From Rapana venosa (lineage: Eukaryota; Mollusca; Gastropoda; Neogastropoda; Muricidae), in contig CM054145.1 in the NCBI GenBank assembly GCA_028751875.1, forward strand, positions 3,005,064 through 3,069,063: 64,000 nt of DNA, written 5' to 3'. A program made the translations under genes and the position numbers. A model generated the notes under the pieces. It worked only from the letters and a program-made list of their open reading frames with translations. It had not been told where the DNA came from and searched no databases. Positions 50,001 to 59,439 of this stretch are shown piece after piece; the stretch's first letter is position 1, and each line of letters opens with the position of its first letter.

Positions 50001-51342
50001 GTAGGACAGTCTTGGCCAGTCCAGATGTTCGTGTGACTTATCCATACCACTTTAGTTTGTGCTTTTTCACTGAAGTAAGGAGCTCTTCATATGGCCAGAT
50101 GGCGTTTTTGATTCTGGTGTTCACGTCCTCGTTAGTTTATGTGATCTCTGTATGAGACACCAAGAAGTTTGCGAAGGCATCTCATCTCCATTTCCTGTAT
50201 CCATCTTTCAATGTCTGCTGTAGTGGTCCACGCTTCACATGCGTAAAAAAGTATGGACATAACCAGGGAACACATCTGTCTGATCTTGAAGCTGATGGTG
50301 ATGTTTTATCATTCCAAAGGACTTTCAGTTTGGGCATTGCAGCTGTGGTCTGATACTATAGCACCCAGATATTTAAAGCTTCTTGCTGTCTATAATAATG
50401 TAAGTGCTGATGCCATTGGCACTGATTGTCATCAAATGGGTTTTCTCTGCACTGCTCTACATGCCATATGCTGAAGAGGCTTTATCGCGGTGATTTACCA
50501 AGTTGACTAGCTCTTGCTCTTCGCCAGCTAGGCCGTCGATGTCGTCAGCAAATTTAAGTTTGTAACTGTCCTGCCTCCAATGCTGACTGTTCCCCCAATG
50601 GGTTTCAAGTTTGTCAGCCATTATTCTCTCTAAAAAGATGTTGAAGAGGGTTTGAGAGAGCAGACATCCTTAATGTACTTCAATTGTGGTTCGGAACCAT
50701 TCTGCTATGTTGCTGTCATAGTAGACAGCACTGGTTACCTTGCTATAGATGCAGTCTATTGTTCTGATCAGGTCGGCATTGATGTCATACATCCTCATGG
50801 TTGCCTACAAAACTGTATGCCAAATTCTGTCGAACACCTTCTAAAAGTCCACAGAGACGTGGTGAAGATCTTGCTGGTGTTGCCAGTACTTCTCACAGAG
50901 TATTCTTAGGTTAGACATTTGCTGTATTATGCTCTGTCCTGGTCTGAAACCTGCCTGTTCTTCTTTGATGACCTGCTTAGTTTGAGGCTTCAGTCTGTCC
51001 AGGAGGATTCTTAGCATGACTTTGCTTGGATGGCTGATAAGGCTGATGGTACGGTAGTTTTAGTATAGTTGTTAGTGACCTTCGGCAGAGTGATAATCAG
51101 GGACTGTTCCAAGGTGTAGGCCACTCGCCTGTCTGCCAGATCTTATTGCAGATGATGAGTAACCCATCTGTCATGGCCTCTCCTCCTGCCTGGACCAGCT
51201 CTGATGGAATGTTGTTCAATCCTGCCGACTTCCCTTTAGGTCTCTTTAGTGATTTCATTGCACTTCTCACTTCTTCCAGTAGGATGGCGTAGCTGTTGGT
51301 GGTGCTTGGTGGAGGGACATTTAACACCTTGGGTCTCCTGTT

Positions 51343-51411
<69 letters not shown>

Positions 51412-53427
51412 CTCTCTCTCCTCTCTCTCCCTCTCTGTGTGTACAAATCAGAACAGTACTCTGTCCACCTCTTTAGAATATTTCGTTCTTCTGGGAGATA
51501 TTTCCGTGCTTTTTTGTCTTGGATAGTATTGGTTCTCCCTTGTTCGTTTCCATATATATCTCCGCATACATCACCTTCATATATGTCAGCATAAACTAGG
51601 TGATTCTTAAATATTGTCTACATAGCGCTATATAAACTCCATACATTATTATTATTACTATTATTATTATTATTATTATTATAGTGATGTATTATCCATC
51701 GCTCTTTTCAGTGAAGAATCTCAACAAAACAGCGGGCGACTTGTTCTCGGCTGGGACAGAGACCACCTCCACAGCCATACGTTGGGCCCTGGCCTACTTC
51801 CTCCACCACCCCCACGTGCAGGAGAAGTGCTACAGGGAAGTCTCTGACGTCATCGGAACTCACCGCCCTCCCGCCATGGCAGACAAAGCCAAGATGACGT
51901 ACTTTGAAGCCACCATCTGCGAGGTGCTGCGAAAATCCGACATCGTTCCTTTGTCTGTGATGCACACCACTGATCGTGACGTCACCTTCCGTGGCTACGT
52001 CATTCCCAAAGACGCCATGATCTTTCCAGCTCTGACCAGCGCTCTGGGCGACCCTGACATCTGGGGAGACCCCGAGAACTTCCGGCCTGAGAGATTTATC
52101 GGCCCTGATGGGAAACTGACAAAGCCAGAAGAGTTCATTCCCTTTGGTGCAGGTAAGACCGTTTCACAAAAAGCAAAAAGGGTTACGGTATTCCCATAAC
52201 CTGTGCGGTTGCAGGGGAGCGAGGTGTCCAGAAACCTCAGCTTCTTTTAGAGGCCAGCATGTTGAGGGCGGCGCATATCTCCCCCCCCCCCCCCCCCCCC
52301 CCCCCCTCCTTGCTGCATCACTCTTTTTGTCCCTGAAGATGGCAGGTACCCATTTACAGCTCGGTGAACTAGGGGACTGTATTGAAGCCGAGGACAACAG
52401 CCAAGGCCGTTGTGATAATATCAATGATCATGACAGAGCAGTGAAGCCAAGGACAACAGCCAAGGACATTGTGATAATATCAATGATCATGACAGAGTAT
52501 TGAAGCCGAGGACAACAGCCAAGGACGTTATGATAATATCAATGATCATGACAGAGCAGTGAAGCCGAGGACAACATACAAGGACATTGTGATAATATCA
52601 ATGATCATGACAGAGCATTGAAGCCGAGGACAACATACAAGGACATTGTGATAATATCAATGATCATGACATAGCATTGAAGCCGAGGAAACAGCCAAGG
52701 ACGTTGTGATAATATCAATGATCATGACAGAGCATTGAAGCCGAGGACAACAGACGAGGACGTTGTGATAATACCAATGATTATGACAGAGCTACAAGTG
52801 GCAAAGCATTTCCTGATCGGGATTACTGGTTGATTGGTTAATTCAGCTTGTTGATCAGCTGTTTGCAAGATTGCCTGCGTAGTCTGACCTCTGTTTTGGT
52901 CCTGTGTCTGTTGCATTTGTATTTTGTGTGTTTTTCCTCTCTTTATGTTTTGTTTCCTTCTGTTTTATATATTTTGGGGTTTCATTGTTTTATTTTTCAT
53001 TCTTTCAGTTTCGCTTTTTTCTACTATTCTATCGTTTTGTTTCTTTTCTTTCAGTCTTTCTTGTTATCTCATTTTTCTTCTTTCACTTGTTTCCTTTTCT
53101 TTATTTTCCACCCTCTTTTTGGTCTATTCTTTCTTTAACTTTTTAACCCTTTCTTTTCTTTTCTTTCTCCTTTGACTCTTATTTGTTTTCTTTCCCTGCT
53201 TCTCTCCTTCCTTTGTTCACTTGTTCTGCGTCTTCTGTCCTCAAGGTCGTCGTGTATGTCTGGGAGAGTCCCTGGCCCGGATGGAAATCTTTCTGTATCT
53301 GACCACCCTTGTTCAGCACTTCCGCTTCCTGCCACCGGAAGGGGGAGAGCTGCCATCTTTGGAAGGTGTGTTTGCAATAACGAGTACTCCGAAACGGTTC
53401 AAACTCCGTGCAGTGCCCAGAATGTAA
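40494..53427 (+). CDS. Cytochrome P450, CYP2 clan, complete five-exon gene
   Basis: Exons are 40494-40836, 45759-46049, 48122-48352, 51712-52152 and 53246-53427. All introns are GT-AG and all four junctions fall after the first codon base, giving 495 aa, a normal microsomal P450 length. In order: an N-terminal hydrophobic anchor (about residues 8-26), a Pro/Gly-rich hinge (29-38), the C-helix WxxxR (W122-R126), the I-helix oxygen-binding AGTETT (302-307), ExxR (E359-R362), PERF (414-417) and the heme loop FGAGRRVCLG with axial Cys440. Known for the family: an ER-anchored heme monooxygenase that takes electrons from P450 reductase; substrates include steroids, fatty acids and xenobiotics. The ATG has a strong context (CACC before it). 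No frameshift or missing key residue is seen. The sequence places it in the CYP2 clan; the subfamily and substrate cannot be decided here. The introns are heavily invaded by repeats. Confidence 0.95.
40990..41350. repeat. ATC/GTC and TTC tracts in P450 intron 1
   Basis: ATC then GTC trinucleotides at about 41010-41075, and a long TTC/TTG run at about 41218-41350. Both sit in the first 500 bases of intron 1. Confidence 0.85.
41500..41840 (+). mobile_element. SINE-A copy (tRNA-headed) in P450 intron 1
   Basis: Head with A-box-like CCTAGTGGTTAGAGC at about 41517-41531 and a degenerate B-box, the shared core (CCCTTTGAATGAAACATAAC, AACATCTTGCCATGCACATA), then the A tail (CATACCCAGCATGCACCC, GACTGCGCCAGGTTCAGTTT). 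Confidence 0.65.
41945..42060. repeat. Dispersed repeat E, copy 2
   Basis: TGCTCAGACAGCATCCATCG, TGTCATAGGAGCGAAAATGC and GCCGTTAAGC match 24310-24430. A short GGCCA tandem (AGGCCAGGCCAGGCC) lies at its end. Confidence 0.5.
42061..42877. other. Intron sequence with C/G homopolymers and ACAAT-rich repeats
   Basis: Poly-C then poly-G at 42269-42305 (a possible hairpin or low-quality spot), then degenerate ACAAT/ACAGT pentamer-like sequence at 42370-42680, then repeat F (42800-42877). Confidence 0.5.
42878..42957. repeat. 37-bp minisatellite, left part
   Basis: Two units of TTTCCGACTTAGGGGATAAA plus ATACAATTTAGYGTTTG and a partial third unit ending GTTTCCGACTT at 42947-42957, where the RTE insertion begins. 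Confidence 0.9.
42958..44810 (-). mobile_element. RTE-like LINE with inverted 5' segment
   Basis: 42958-44430 on - is RT to 3' end: DNIPAELVQAGGEA, RTTVGVRQGCLLSPTLFNI, LRFADDIDGIAGSEKEL, SFKYLGAIVSDQGSKP, CESWTLTADLERRVQ and GRPRKSWEDNISEWTG, ending VPPRSSDYGTDR before a (GATA)n tail. 44431-44810 is on + and carries the 5' region and endonuclease start: NNTIIGTWNVRTLRAAGKVE, then QWHILGLCEV. Both parts lie between identical 11-bp copies of GTTTCCGACTT (42947-42957 and 44811-44821). Stops and frameshifts make it inactive. Confidence 0.82.
44811..45113. repeat. 37-bp minisatellite, right part, about eight units
   Basis: Same unit as 42878-42957, with A/G and T/C variants (GGGGATAAAAT or GGGGATGAAAT, TTTAGTG or TGTAGCG) and one short internal duplication near 44855. 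Confidence 0.92.
45114..45758. other. Repeat F and ACAAC-rich degenerate pentamers, end of P450 intron 1
   Basis: Repeat F (GCTAGAGCTCCGAGG, GCATTCCGACATCGGGG) at 45130-45220, then ACAAC/ACTCAAC-type degenerate repeats up to the exon 2 acceptor at 45758. Confidence 0.55.
45759..46049 (+). CDS. P450 exon 2 (C-helix region)
   Basis: The acceptor is preceded by CACACACAG. It restores the split Gly115 and reads GIVFGAEWREQRK, the conserved start of the C helix, where Trp and Arg contact a heme propionate in this family. It ends GAAAG|GTATGT. Length 291 nt. Confidence 0.93.
46290..46770 (-). mobile_element. RTE-type LINE, RT thumb to 3' end, in P450 intron 2
   Basis: On -: ISRIRIAKSLIWPVLLY, AWTIQTLEREKINTAEMWFY, IQRQLLAETDKLRPRYLCHA and GRPPTSYISNITEISGL. 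The 5' part is absent; a GC/CA tract abuts it at 46775-46830. Confidence 0.65.
46770..47260. repeat. GT/GC tracts with a duplicated 90-bp GATA-rich segment
   Basis: Segments at about 46865-46955 and 47172-47260 are near copies (GTGAGGATATAAGC; CTTATC, then CTGATAAGCCGCAC; GTCATATTTTACACACA). GT, GA and GC microsatellites lie between them. Confidence 0.8.
47261..47794. other. P450 intron 2, no repeat recognised
   Basis: AT-rich sequence with no supported feature. Confidence 0.4.
47795..48095 (-). mobile_element. SINE-C copy 3 (tRNA/5S-headed SINE)
   Basis: Head on -: GGGATAGCTCAGTGCTCAGA. The 5S-like segment at 48002-48046 reads AAGTTAAGCAGCGTTGAGCG, then TGGTTACCAGTTGGATGGGT and GACCG. The body is shared with the other copies. 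It ends about 25 bases before P450 exon 3. Confidence 0.78.
48122..48352 (+). CDS. P450 exon 3 (F-G to H region)
   Basis: The acceptor GTGTGTACAG is followed by a frame reading TDILNFLPWLSKVPGD, like the F-helix/FG segment of CYP2 proteins. It ends AATG|GTGTGTGC and keeps the same phase as its neighbours. The acceptor lies about 25 bases after a SINE copy. Confidence 0.9.
48353..49395. other. P450 intron 3, first part, no firm feature
   Basis: Contains a short duplicated GTAGTGCCTACGTGGT near 48390-48435. Otherwise AT-rich. Confidence 0.4.
49396..49625. repeat. 43-bp minisatellite, about four copies plus decayed ends
   Basis: The unit is CTGGTTCTGTTAAAATTAAT plus AGTCCACCTGAGTTGGTTTAAGC. 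The central copies are nearly identical. Confidence 0.92.
49626..49800. repeat. Degenerate 55-65-bp tandem repeat
   Basis: Recurring blocks TACACTTCCATGTATTTCT and TATAAACTG, then TTTAAAGATTGTCTAC. Related sequence resumes after the LINE at 51545-51625, so the LINE may have inserted into this array. Confidence 0.6.
49815..51330 (-). mobile_element. RTE-like LINE, RT to 3' end, decayed
   Basis: On -: RSAMKSLKRPKGKSAGLNNI, PSELVQAGGEAM and CNKIWQTGEWPTPW at the 5' end, then many frameshifts through the RT (VRQG and FADD regions near 50650 and 50540) to a GRP-type C-terminus near 49960 and an ending like SSVVPKRSSRLRDR. Same subfamily as 42958-44430, more diverged. A CT microsatellite (51341-51437) abuts it. 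Confidence 0.75.
51341..51437. repeat. (CT)n microsatellite
   Basis: Nearly pure CT with CTC interruptions toward the end. Confidence 0.95.
51610..51690 (+). mobile_element. Short L2-type 3' tail with (ATT)n
   Basis: TACATAGCGCTATATAAACT and CCATACATT, then (ATT)n, the L2 tail signature, ending about 20 bases before the exon 4 acceptor. Confidence 0.55.
51712..52152 (+). CDS. P450 exon 4 (I helix to start of heme loop)
   Basis: The longest exon, 441 nt. It carries the I-helix AGTETT, the K-helix EVLR and the PERF motif, and ends inside the heme loop after FIPFGA, with donor GCAG|GTAAGA. Just upstream lies an ATT trinucleotide run that ends only about 30 bases before the acceptor CTTTTCAG. 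Confidence 0.95.
52175..52395 (-). mobile_element. SINE-C copy 4, head missing
   Basis: The body matches the other copies (CCCATAACCTGTGCGGTTGC, GAGGGCGGCGCATATCTC, GGCAGGTACCCATTTACAGC), with a C run at 52280-52306. The 5S/tRNA head is absent; at the point where it should start, the 59-bp array begins. Confidence 0.7.
52384..52798. repeat. 59-bp minisatellite, seven copies
   Basis: Unit starts occur at 52384, 52443, 52502, 52561, 52620, 52679 and 52737: GAAGCCGAGGACAACAGCCA, AGGACGTTGTGATAATATCA, ATGATCATGACAGAGCATT. The copies are highly similar. In P450 intron 4. Confidence 0.95.
53246..53427 (+). CDS. P450 exon 5 (heme cysteine and C-terminus)
   Basis: Acceptor CTGTCCTCAAG. It completes Gly436, then RRVCLGESLARME with the heme-ligand Cys440, and runs to a TAA stop at 53425-53427. 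The C-terminus contains the usual beta-sheet 4 segment (ITSTPKRFKLRAVPR). No canonical AATAAA was seen in about 550 bases downstream, so the polyadenylation site is not located. Confidence 0.95.
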
Positions 53428-54149
53428 CTTTTTTTTTTCTGCGATCGATTTCTTTTAAACTCGTGGTATTTCTGTTGGGGATGTGAAGGAGTGAACAAAA
53501 TCAGCAGAAACAAAAACTCACAAAGGAAGGAACTGCTTGACGTGCAGCGTTCAGTCACAGTGTTCCAGCACAGTGTTACAGACCCGGTGTGGTGATCTAC
53601 CCACTTGAAATTCCTTGGACAATAATTTTTCTTGGTTATTTCTAATCCAGCTGATTAACAGATTAACAATTTCGAGTTTTTCTCATTTTTGAAAAAAAGA
53701 ATTGTCCATATTTCAAAGTGTTTGGGTGTTAAATACATTATTGGTTTTTTCACTTTTTTCAGTCCTGGCAGAGTTTTTCTAAGAGAAATAATTATGGGCT
53801 GCTTTTTCTGGGGATGCCGCGTCGCCACAAGAGCAGTGCCACCCGTTATATTTTATTTTCTGGTCCTGTCTGTGTGTGTCTCTGTTTCCCTGTCCGGAAC
53901 TGAGCAGATGGAACTGGCAGGAAGAAACTAAGCTGAGTGAACACATGCCAAACATGGAATAATTATTCAAGACTGACTGTGGAAAATTATCAATAATGCT
54001 TGGTATAGGTGCGCATCTTTTCAGAAACAACAGTTTCATTATGTAATCAGGATAATTTGAGCTGCAAAAGAATGTGCTTAACATATTCTAATAATCCAAA
54101 GGATATATATTCATGTATTTGTTTTGTTGTATCGTAGTATAATCAGACA
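53428..54149. other. P450 3' flank
   Basis: Begins with the presumed 3' UTR. No clear poly(A) signal and no other gene seen. Confidence 0.45.
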
Positions 54150-54545
54150 GTTTAGAATAGTAGGTTTCCCCCTTGTGGATGTCGGGGGCCTGTCAGTATA
54201 AATTCTGTGCGAGGAATTCCCTCTTTTCCATCCCCCTCTTTGTTTTTGCCTTGACCATTTTTACCCCGTTATCTCCTTCTTGTGTATTATTCTGCCCTCT
54301 TGGGTCCATTTCCCTTAGGGGCGGGCCGATTTGTTGGGGCTTAAGGGCATAAACACTTTTTCCTCATTACAATATATTATTTTCTGTTTATACGATGAGG
54401 GGTTGGGGATAAGAAAAGAAGAAGAAAAAAAAATTTGTTTAAAATTTCAAAACCCTTAATAACGCATTAAATTTTTTGGGGTATCTATTTTTCTTGTCGG
54501 AAATGCACAGGGGAAGGTATTTCCATTAGCCCGCGCGCCCCACAC

Positions 54546-54581
<36 letters not shown>

Positions 54582-55049
54582 ACACACACCCCTTCTCTCT
54601 CTTCCTCTCTCTCTAATATAATATATACATCAATATTTAATATAATAATATAAAATTTTTTGGTTTTTTGTTGTGTAAATTCGCATAAAAAACAAAAACA
54701 AACATACCAATACTTTACATGTCAACAAAATGATGCAATAATAGACAACATTATGATTTTTTTTTTATTTGTATTTTTTTACTTTAGTATAATCGGGGAA
54801 ATTAGGACATAATCAGTTAGGGTACCATTTAACCCAAAGATTTTTTAGAAACATTTAAACAATTACAAAAATCATTGATTAAGGAGGGGGATAGATGAAG
54901 ATTTCCTTCTGCTACTGACTGCTTCTCTTTCTGTCTTCGCTGTCTCTCGTCTCTGTCATTGTCTGCAAGGGAAATTTTTTAAACAAACTCCATAAAAAAT
55001 AAACTGTTTCCTCTACTCGGGCTTCAAACCACACGGCAGAGGACACTCA
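54150..55049. other. Second poor-quality-looking zone
   Basis: Inflated homopolymers, a CA run at 54548-54588 and a CT-rich run at 54594-54614. No gene. Confidence 0.5.
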
Positions 55050-55455
55050 CACAAACCTTTTCCTTAAAAAAAACCCAAAAATCAACACAAAAACGTTAAC
55101 TGTAACACACAAAAATACACAAAACACTTAACTTAACACAAAACTACACACAAAAACGTTAACTGTAACACAACAACTACACACAAACAGTTTCCTGTAA
55201 CACCAACAAAATACACACAAACCTTAACTGTACACAACAACCCCACACAAAAACTTTCCGTAACACAAAACTACACACAAACATTAACTGTAACACAACA
55301 ACCACAACAAACACTTTCCTTAACACAACAACACCACAAAACTTAATGTAAACACAAAACACAAAACACTTAACTGTAACAACACCAAAATACACCAAAC
55401 CGTTAATGAACACACAACAACCCCACAAACACTTTCCTGTAACACAACCCCATTA
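55050..55455. repeat. 31-32-bp tandem repeat with alternating monomers
   Basis: Two alternating variants: ACACAACAACTACACACAAA followed by CGTTAACTGTA, or by CACTTTCCTGTA. The copies are noisy, consistent with local sequence error. Confidence 0.75.
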
Positions 55456-55479
55456 AAATTTTACTGGCAGATGACGCAA

Positions 55480-55830
55480 AACGCAATTTTTTCCCCCCCC
55501 CCCCCCCCCCAAAGAAAAATTAAAAACAAAGCACACTCACAAAACACAGCGATACTACACACCTGCAACGCACACGCACACTCGACTTTCACACACACAC
55601 ACCACACACCCACAACACCACACACACACACACACACACACACACACCAACACACCAAAACAACCAGCATCACGGCAGAGGAAGGCATGTGAACACTTGT
55701 TACACACAAACACAAAGCAACACACGCAACACACACACCACACACACAAAACACCGCACACACCACAACCCCCCCCCCAACACTTTCACCCCGCCTGGCC
55801 CCTGGGGTTCGACCGAATCATAAAGTCGTG
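55480..55830. repeat. Poly-C and CA tracts
   Basis: Poly-C at 55493-55510 and 55769-55778, CA run at 55590-55647. Confidence 0.85.
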
Positions 55831-55974
55831 AAACGTCAAATCATTCAGATGAACACCCGGGGACAGCATGTGGCGCCCTTGCTTCCTCTGTCCCCCGTTT
55901 TTTTCTTCTCCACAACGATGTATGAGAGATTATTTGACTTCTCTGGTACCCAGGAAAAATCGTTGGGGCACTGC

Positions 55975-57200
55975 ACCACGCAAACTGCACTGCACTCACT
56001 GCACTTACTGTACTGTTTCTGTACTGTACTTACTGTACTTTCTGCGCGGCTGTACTGCACTTTCTGTACGTACGTTCTGACTTACTGCCTTTTCTGTACT
56101 GCCCTGACGTTTTGTACCAGCACTCACTGCACTGACTCCTCACTGCACTGCCGACTGCACGCACTTACTGTACTGCACTGTTCTCACTGCACGTACTGCA
56201 CTGCACTGTACTGTACTGTACTGCACTGTACTGTACTGCACTGCGCTGCACTGCACTGTACTGCGCTGCACTGCACTGCACTGCACTGTACTGCACTGTA
56301 CTGTACTGCACTGCACTGTTCTGTACTGCACTGTACTTCACTGCACTGTTCTTCACTGCACTGTACTGCACTGCATTGCACTGTACTGTACTGCACTGTA
56401 CTGCGCTGCACTGTACTGTACTGTACTGTACTGCGCTGCACTGTACTGCACTGCACTGCACTGCACTGTACTGTACTGTACTGTACTGCGCTGCACTGTA
56501 CTGCACTGCACTGCACTGCACTGCACTGCACTGCACTGTACTGTACTGTACTGCACTGTACTGCACTGCACTGTACTGCACTGCGCTGCACTGTACTGTA
56601 TTGTTCTGCACTGCACTGTACTGTACTGCACTGCACTGTACTGCACTGTACTGTACTTCACTGCACTGCACTGTACTGTACTGTACTGTACTTCACTGCA
56701 CTGTACTGTACTGCACTGCACTGCACTGTACTGTACTGTACTGCACTGCACTGCACTGTACTGTACTGTACTTCACTGCACTGCACTGTACTGTACTTCA
56801 CTGTACTGCACTGTACTGCACTGCACTGTACTGTACTGCACTGTACTGCACTGCACTGCACTGCGCTGCACTGTACTGCACTGCACTGCACTGTACTGTA
56901 CTGTACTGTACTTCACTGCACTGCACTGCACTGCACTGTTCTGTACTGTACTGTTCTGTACTGCACTGCACTGCACTGCACTGTACTGTACTGTACTGTA
57001 CTTCACTGCACTGCACTGCACTGTACTGTACTGCACTGTACTGTACTGCACTGCACTGTACTGTACTGCACTGTACTGCACTGCACTGCGCTGCGCTGTA
57101 CTGTAATGTATTGTGCTGCACTGTACTGCACTGCACTGTACTGTACTGCACTGCACTGTACTGTACGGCACTGCACTGTACTGTACGGCACTGCACTGCA
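55975..57200. repeat. (ACTGY)n pentanucleotide satellite, about 1.2 kb
   Basis: An almost uninterrupted run of ACTGC and ACTGT units with rare variants (ACTTC, GCTGC, ATTGT, TCTGT). Left-edge units are degenerate, while 56200-57190 is clean. Being a pentamer, it repeats every 15 bases in codons, so long Cys/Thr/Leu/His/Tyr frames on + and Gln/Cys/Ser/Val frames on - are by-products. Confidence 0.95.
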
Positions 57201-57204
57201 ATGA

Positions 57205-57562
57205 ATTCTTGAGGAAGGTGTTGTTGTGGACAAGTTGAACCTGGCGGAGCCCATCTTCTCTCCAAATCACGGGATGCATGCTGGGTATGTTCATCTCATC
57301 CACACCACTGGCTATAGCTGGCCTCCTCTTCTAAGAAAGGTGGATGGGGTTTTAACGTGTGCACAAGATGTTCTACATGCGTTCCCACACGGGACCTGGA
57401 TGTATAGTCTCATCGGAAGGACTTTCAGGGGAGTGAAGTCAGTACTGTCGTTAACTCCAGGGAAAATAATCCTCCCGAACAGACACCTGAACGGCGATTT
57501 GAACCAACACAAAACTACCATCGGATAAAGAGTCCTAACCTCTAACCACTAGGCTGTTCTCC
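57205..57562 (-). mobile_element. SINE-A copy, full structure
   Basis: On -: A-box CCTAGTGGTTAGAG near 57545, B-box GGTTCAAATCG near 57492, shared core (AGTCCTTCCGATGAGACTAT, GTCCCGTGTGGGAACGCATG, AGAACATCTTGTGCACACGT), then the A tail (GGCCAGCTATAGCCAGTG, CATACCCAGCATGCATCCCG, GGGCTCCGCCAGGTTCAACT). Confidence 0.75.
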
Positions 57563-57574
57563 CCTACAAAGTCT

Positions 57575-57880
57575 CACCTGTGGGCATCACCAGGTACGAT
57601 GTTAGCCGCTGCTTTCAAAGACACCGACAGGATCCTCCTTCCTTCCTTCTCCAGGTGCTCCTCCGGTCTTGGCTGTACTGCCCTGCTGACTTCATGGATT
57701 CTCAGGCTGCCACAGGATTCAGTGATGTTGCCGATGAGAGAAGCTGGTGGTCTGCCTTTTGTTTTTGGCTTGATCTTGCCTTAGAAAACAGTCCCCATGA
57801 GGTCCTTGTCTTGGATTCGAAGCGCATGGCGGCTATTGCCTATCTTAATTTCCTTTCATGTTGCTCTTTTTTGTTGGTCG
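57575..57880 (-). mobile_element. RTE-type LINE 3' end fragment
   Basis: On -: RPPASLIGNITESCGSLRIH, then (shifted) SLKAAANIVPGDAHR and a stop. This resembles the GRPPTSYISNITE end of the 46 kb fragment. Confidence 0.55.
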
Positions 57881-57892
57881 TTCTTCGGCTAG

Positions 57893-58000
57893 CGCTCTGA
57901 GATTCATCAAAATGCGAGATTTTTGCGTATGCGACCGGTGTTTTTTTGAGTACAGTTAAAGTATCTGCATTCCGACTTCGGGGATGAGGTCTATCTATTA
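57893..58000. repeat. Dispersed repeat F
   Basis: GAGATTTTTGCGTATGCGAC, then GCATTCCGACTTCGGGGATG. Shared with 42800-42880, 45130-45220 and 35950-36000. Its end resembles the 37-bp minisatellite unit. Confidence 0.55.
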
Positions 58001-58139
58001 AGGGTAAAAGTAGCCAGGCAAAACATGAAGTTGCCCCAATGTTACGTTCAGTCAGATGGAACCATGGACACCTCTCCATTTTTCAGCCTCCATCCAGACC
58101 TCTAGCATACAGGAGACAGGACGTCCGTACTGAAGCCCT

Positions 58140-58432
<293 letters not shown>

Positions 58433-58639
58433 ACCTCTCTTCTCTTCAGAATGGTATGTAAGGAACACAAGCAAACGCTTTTTAAGCCTATTACTATTGA
58501 TGTTGCAAAAGGCTTTTTGACCACAAGAACTATGCTAATTGCAGTGCCGGTTTTTCGAGAATTTTGTCCTTGATCGCATTCATCAAATGATGTCGTTTCA
58601 TCCTGCTTGATTTCTATTTACTCGTCTGGTCTTTTCTCT

Positions 58640-58800
58640 TTATCAGTATCGGAAGAGTAGGCCATCGGTTGCCTGCGGGAACGGATGACAAAATTACAAA
58701 ACTGCAAACACACTGGGACTGGATGAAAAAAAGCACATGAGTGATTATTCCATTATCTTCGAAATAAAAGAATAAATAAATAATATATAAAAGAATAAAT
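58640..58800 (+). mobile_element. SINE-B copy, 5'-truncated
   Basis: GAAGAGTAGGCCATCGGTTG, then ACGGATGACAAAATTACAAA, ACACACTGGGACTGGATG, AGCACATGAGTGATTATTCC and an AATAAA-rich end. A short CT run follows. Confidence 0.75.
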
Positions 58801-59439
58801 CTCTCTCTCTCGCTATCAAAAAATTTATGTAGGCTATTACTCTCTCCCCACCCTCTCTCTCTCCATTAAATAATCTCTCTTTTGCATTCTCTTTTTGTGG
58901 CTTTTCTTTTTAAATAATCCCTTGTTTCCTTTGCGTCTATACGACCCAGATGTGTTTACAGATGGGGATTAGAATGCAGGGTTGAAGGGCTGAGGGGTGT
59001 TGTCAGTAATATAAGACATTCTGTGCCCCACGGGAGAAAACGGACTCTAAAAGTAAAATGCATATCTTAAGTACCGTCCAGACAGCTGCACACTTAGATA
59101 AAGGGGTGCGTGAATAAAGAGCTGTGTGGAGCTGTAATCTTGAAATGTGCATCTTTAATACCGTTGAGAGAGGTGCATTTTTAGGTAAAGGGGTGTGTGA
59201 ACACACGTAGCCGTGTCGGGAAAGAAACCAGTGGCGCCTTCCAGTCTGCACAGTATGAGAATTGTCACGCATTTATCAGCATAAATTATTTCTCTTTTAT
59301 TGAAAATTTGTGGGGGCATTTTTTAAATTTTATTGTTTTGTTGTTCGGGGTTTGTTGTTGTTTTTAAAATAAAATTTCAGGTGGGGTGGGTGGGAATGAT
59401 ACAGAAAAAAATCTACAGCTTTTATACTCAAACACTGCC
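58801..59439. other. No gene seen
   Basis: CT runs near 58801 and 58855. The sequence GGTGCGTGAATAAAGAGCTG and a similar block near 59180 suggest a small internal duplication (about 59040-59110 and 59140-59215). Confidence 0.4.

Noticed and set aside
55828..57204. 458-codon open frame rich in Cys, Thr, Leu, His and Tyr
   Set aside because: It is the translation of a pentanucleotide array; all frames of such an array are open by construction and the antisense strand shows the same.
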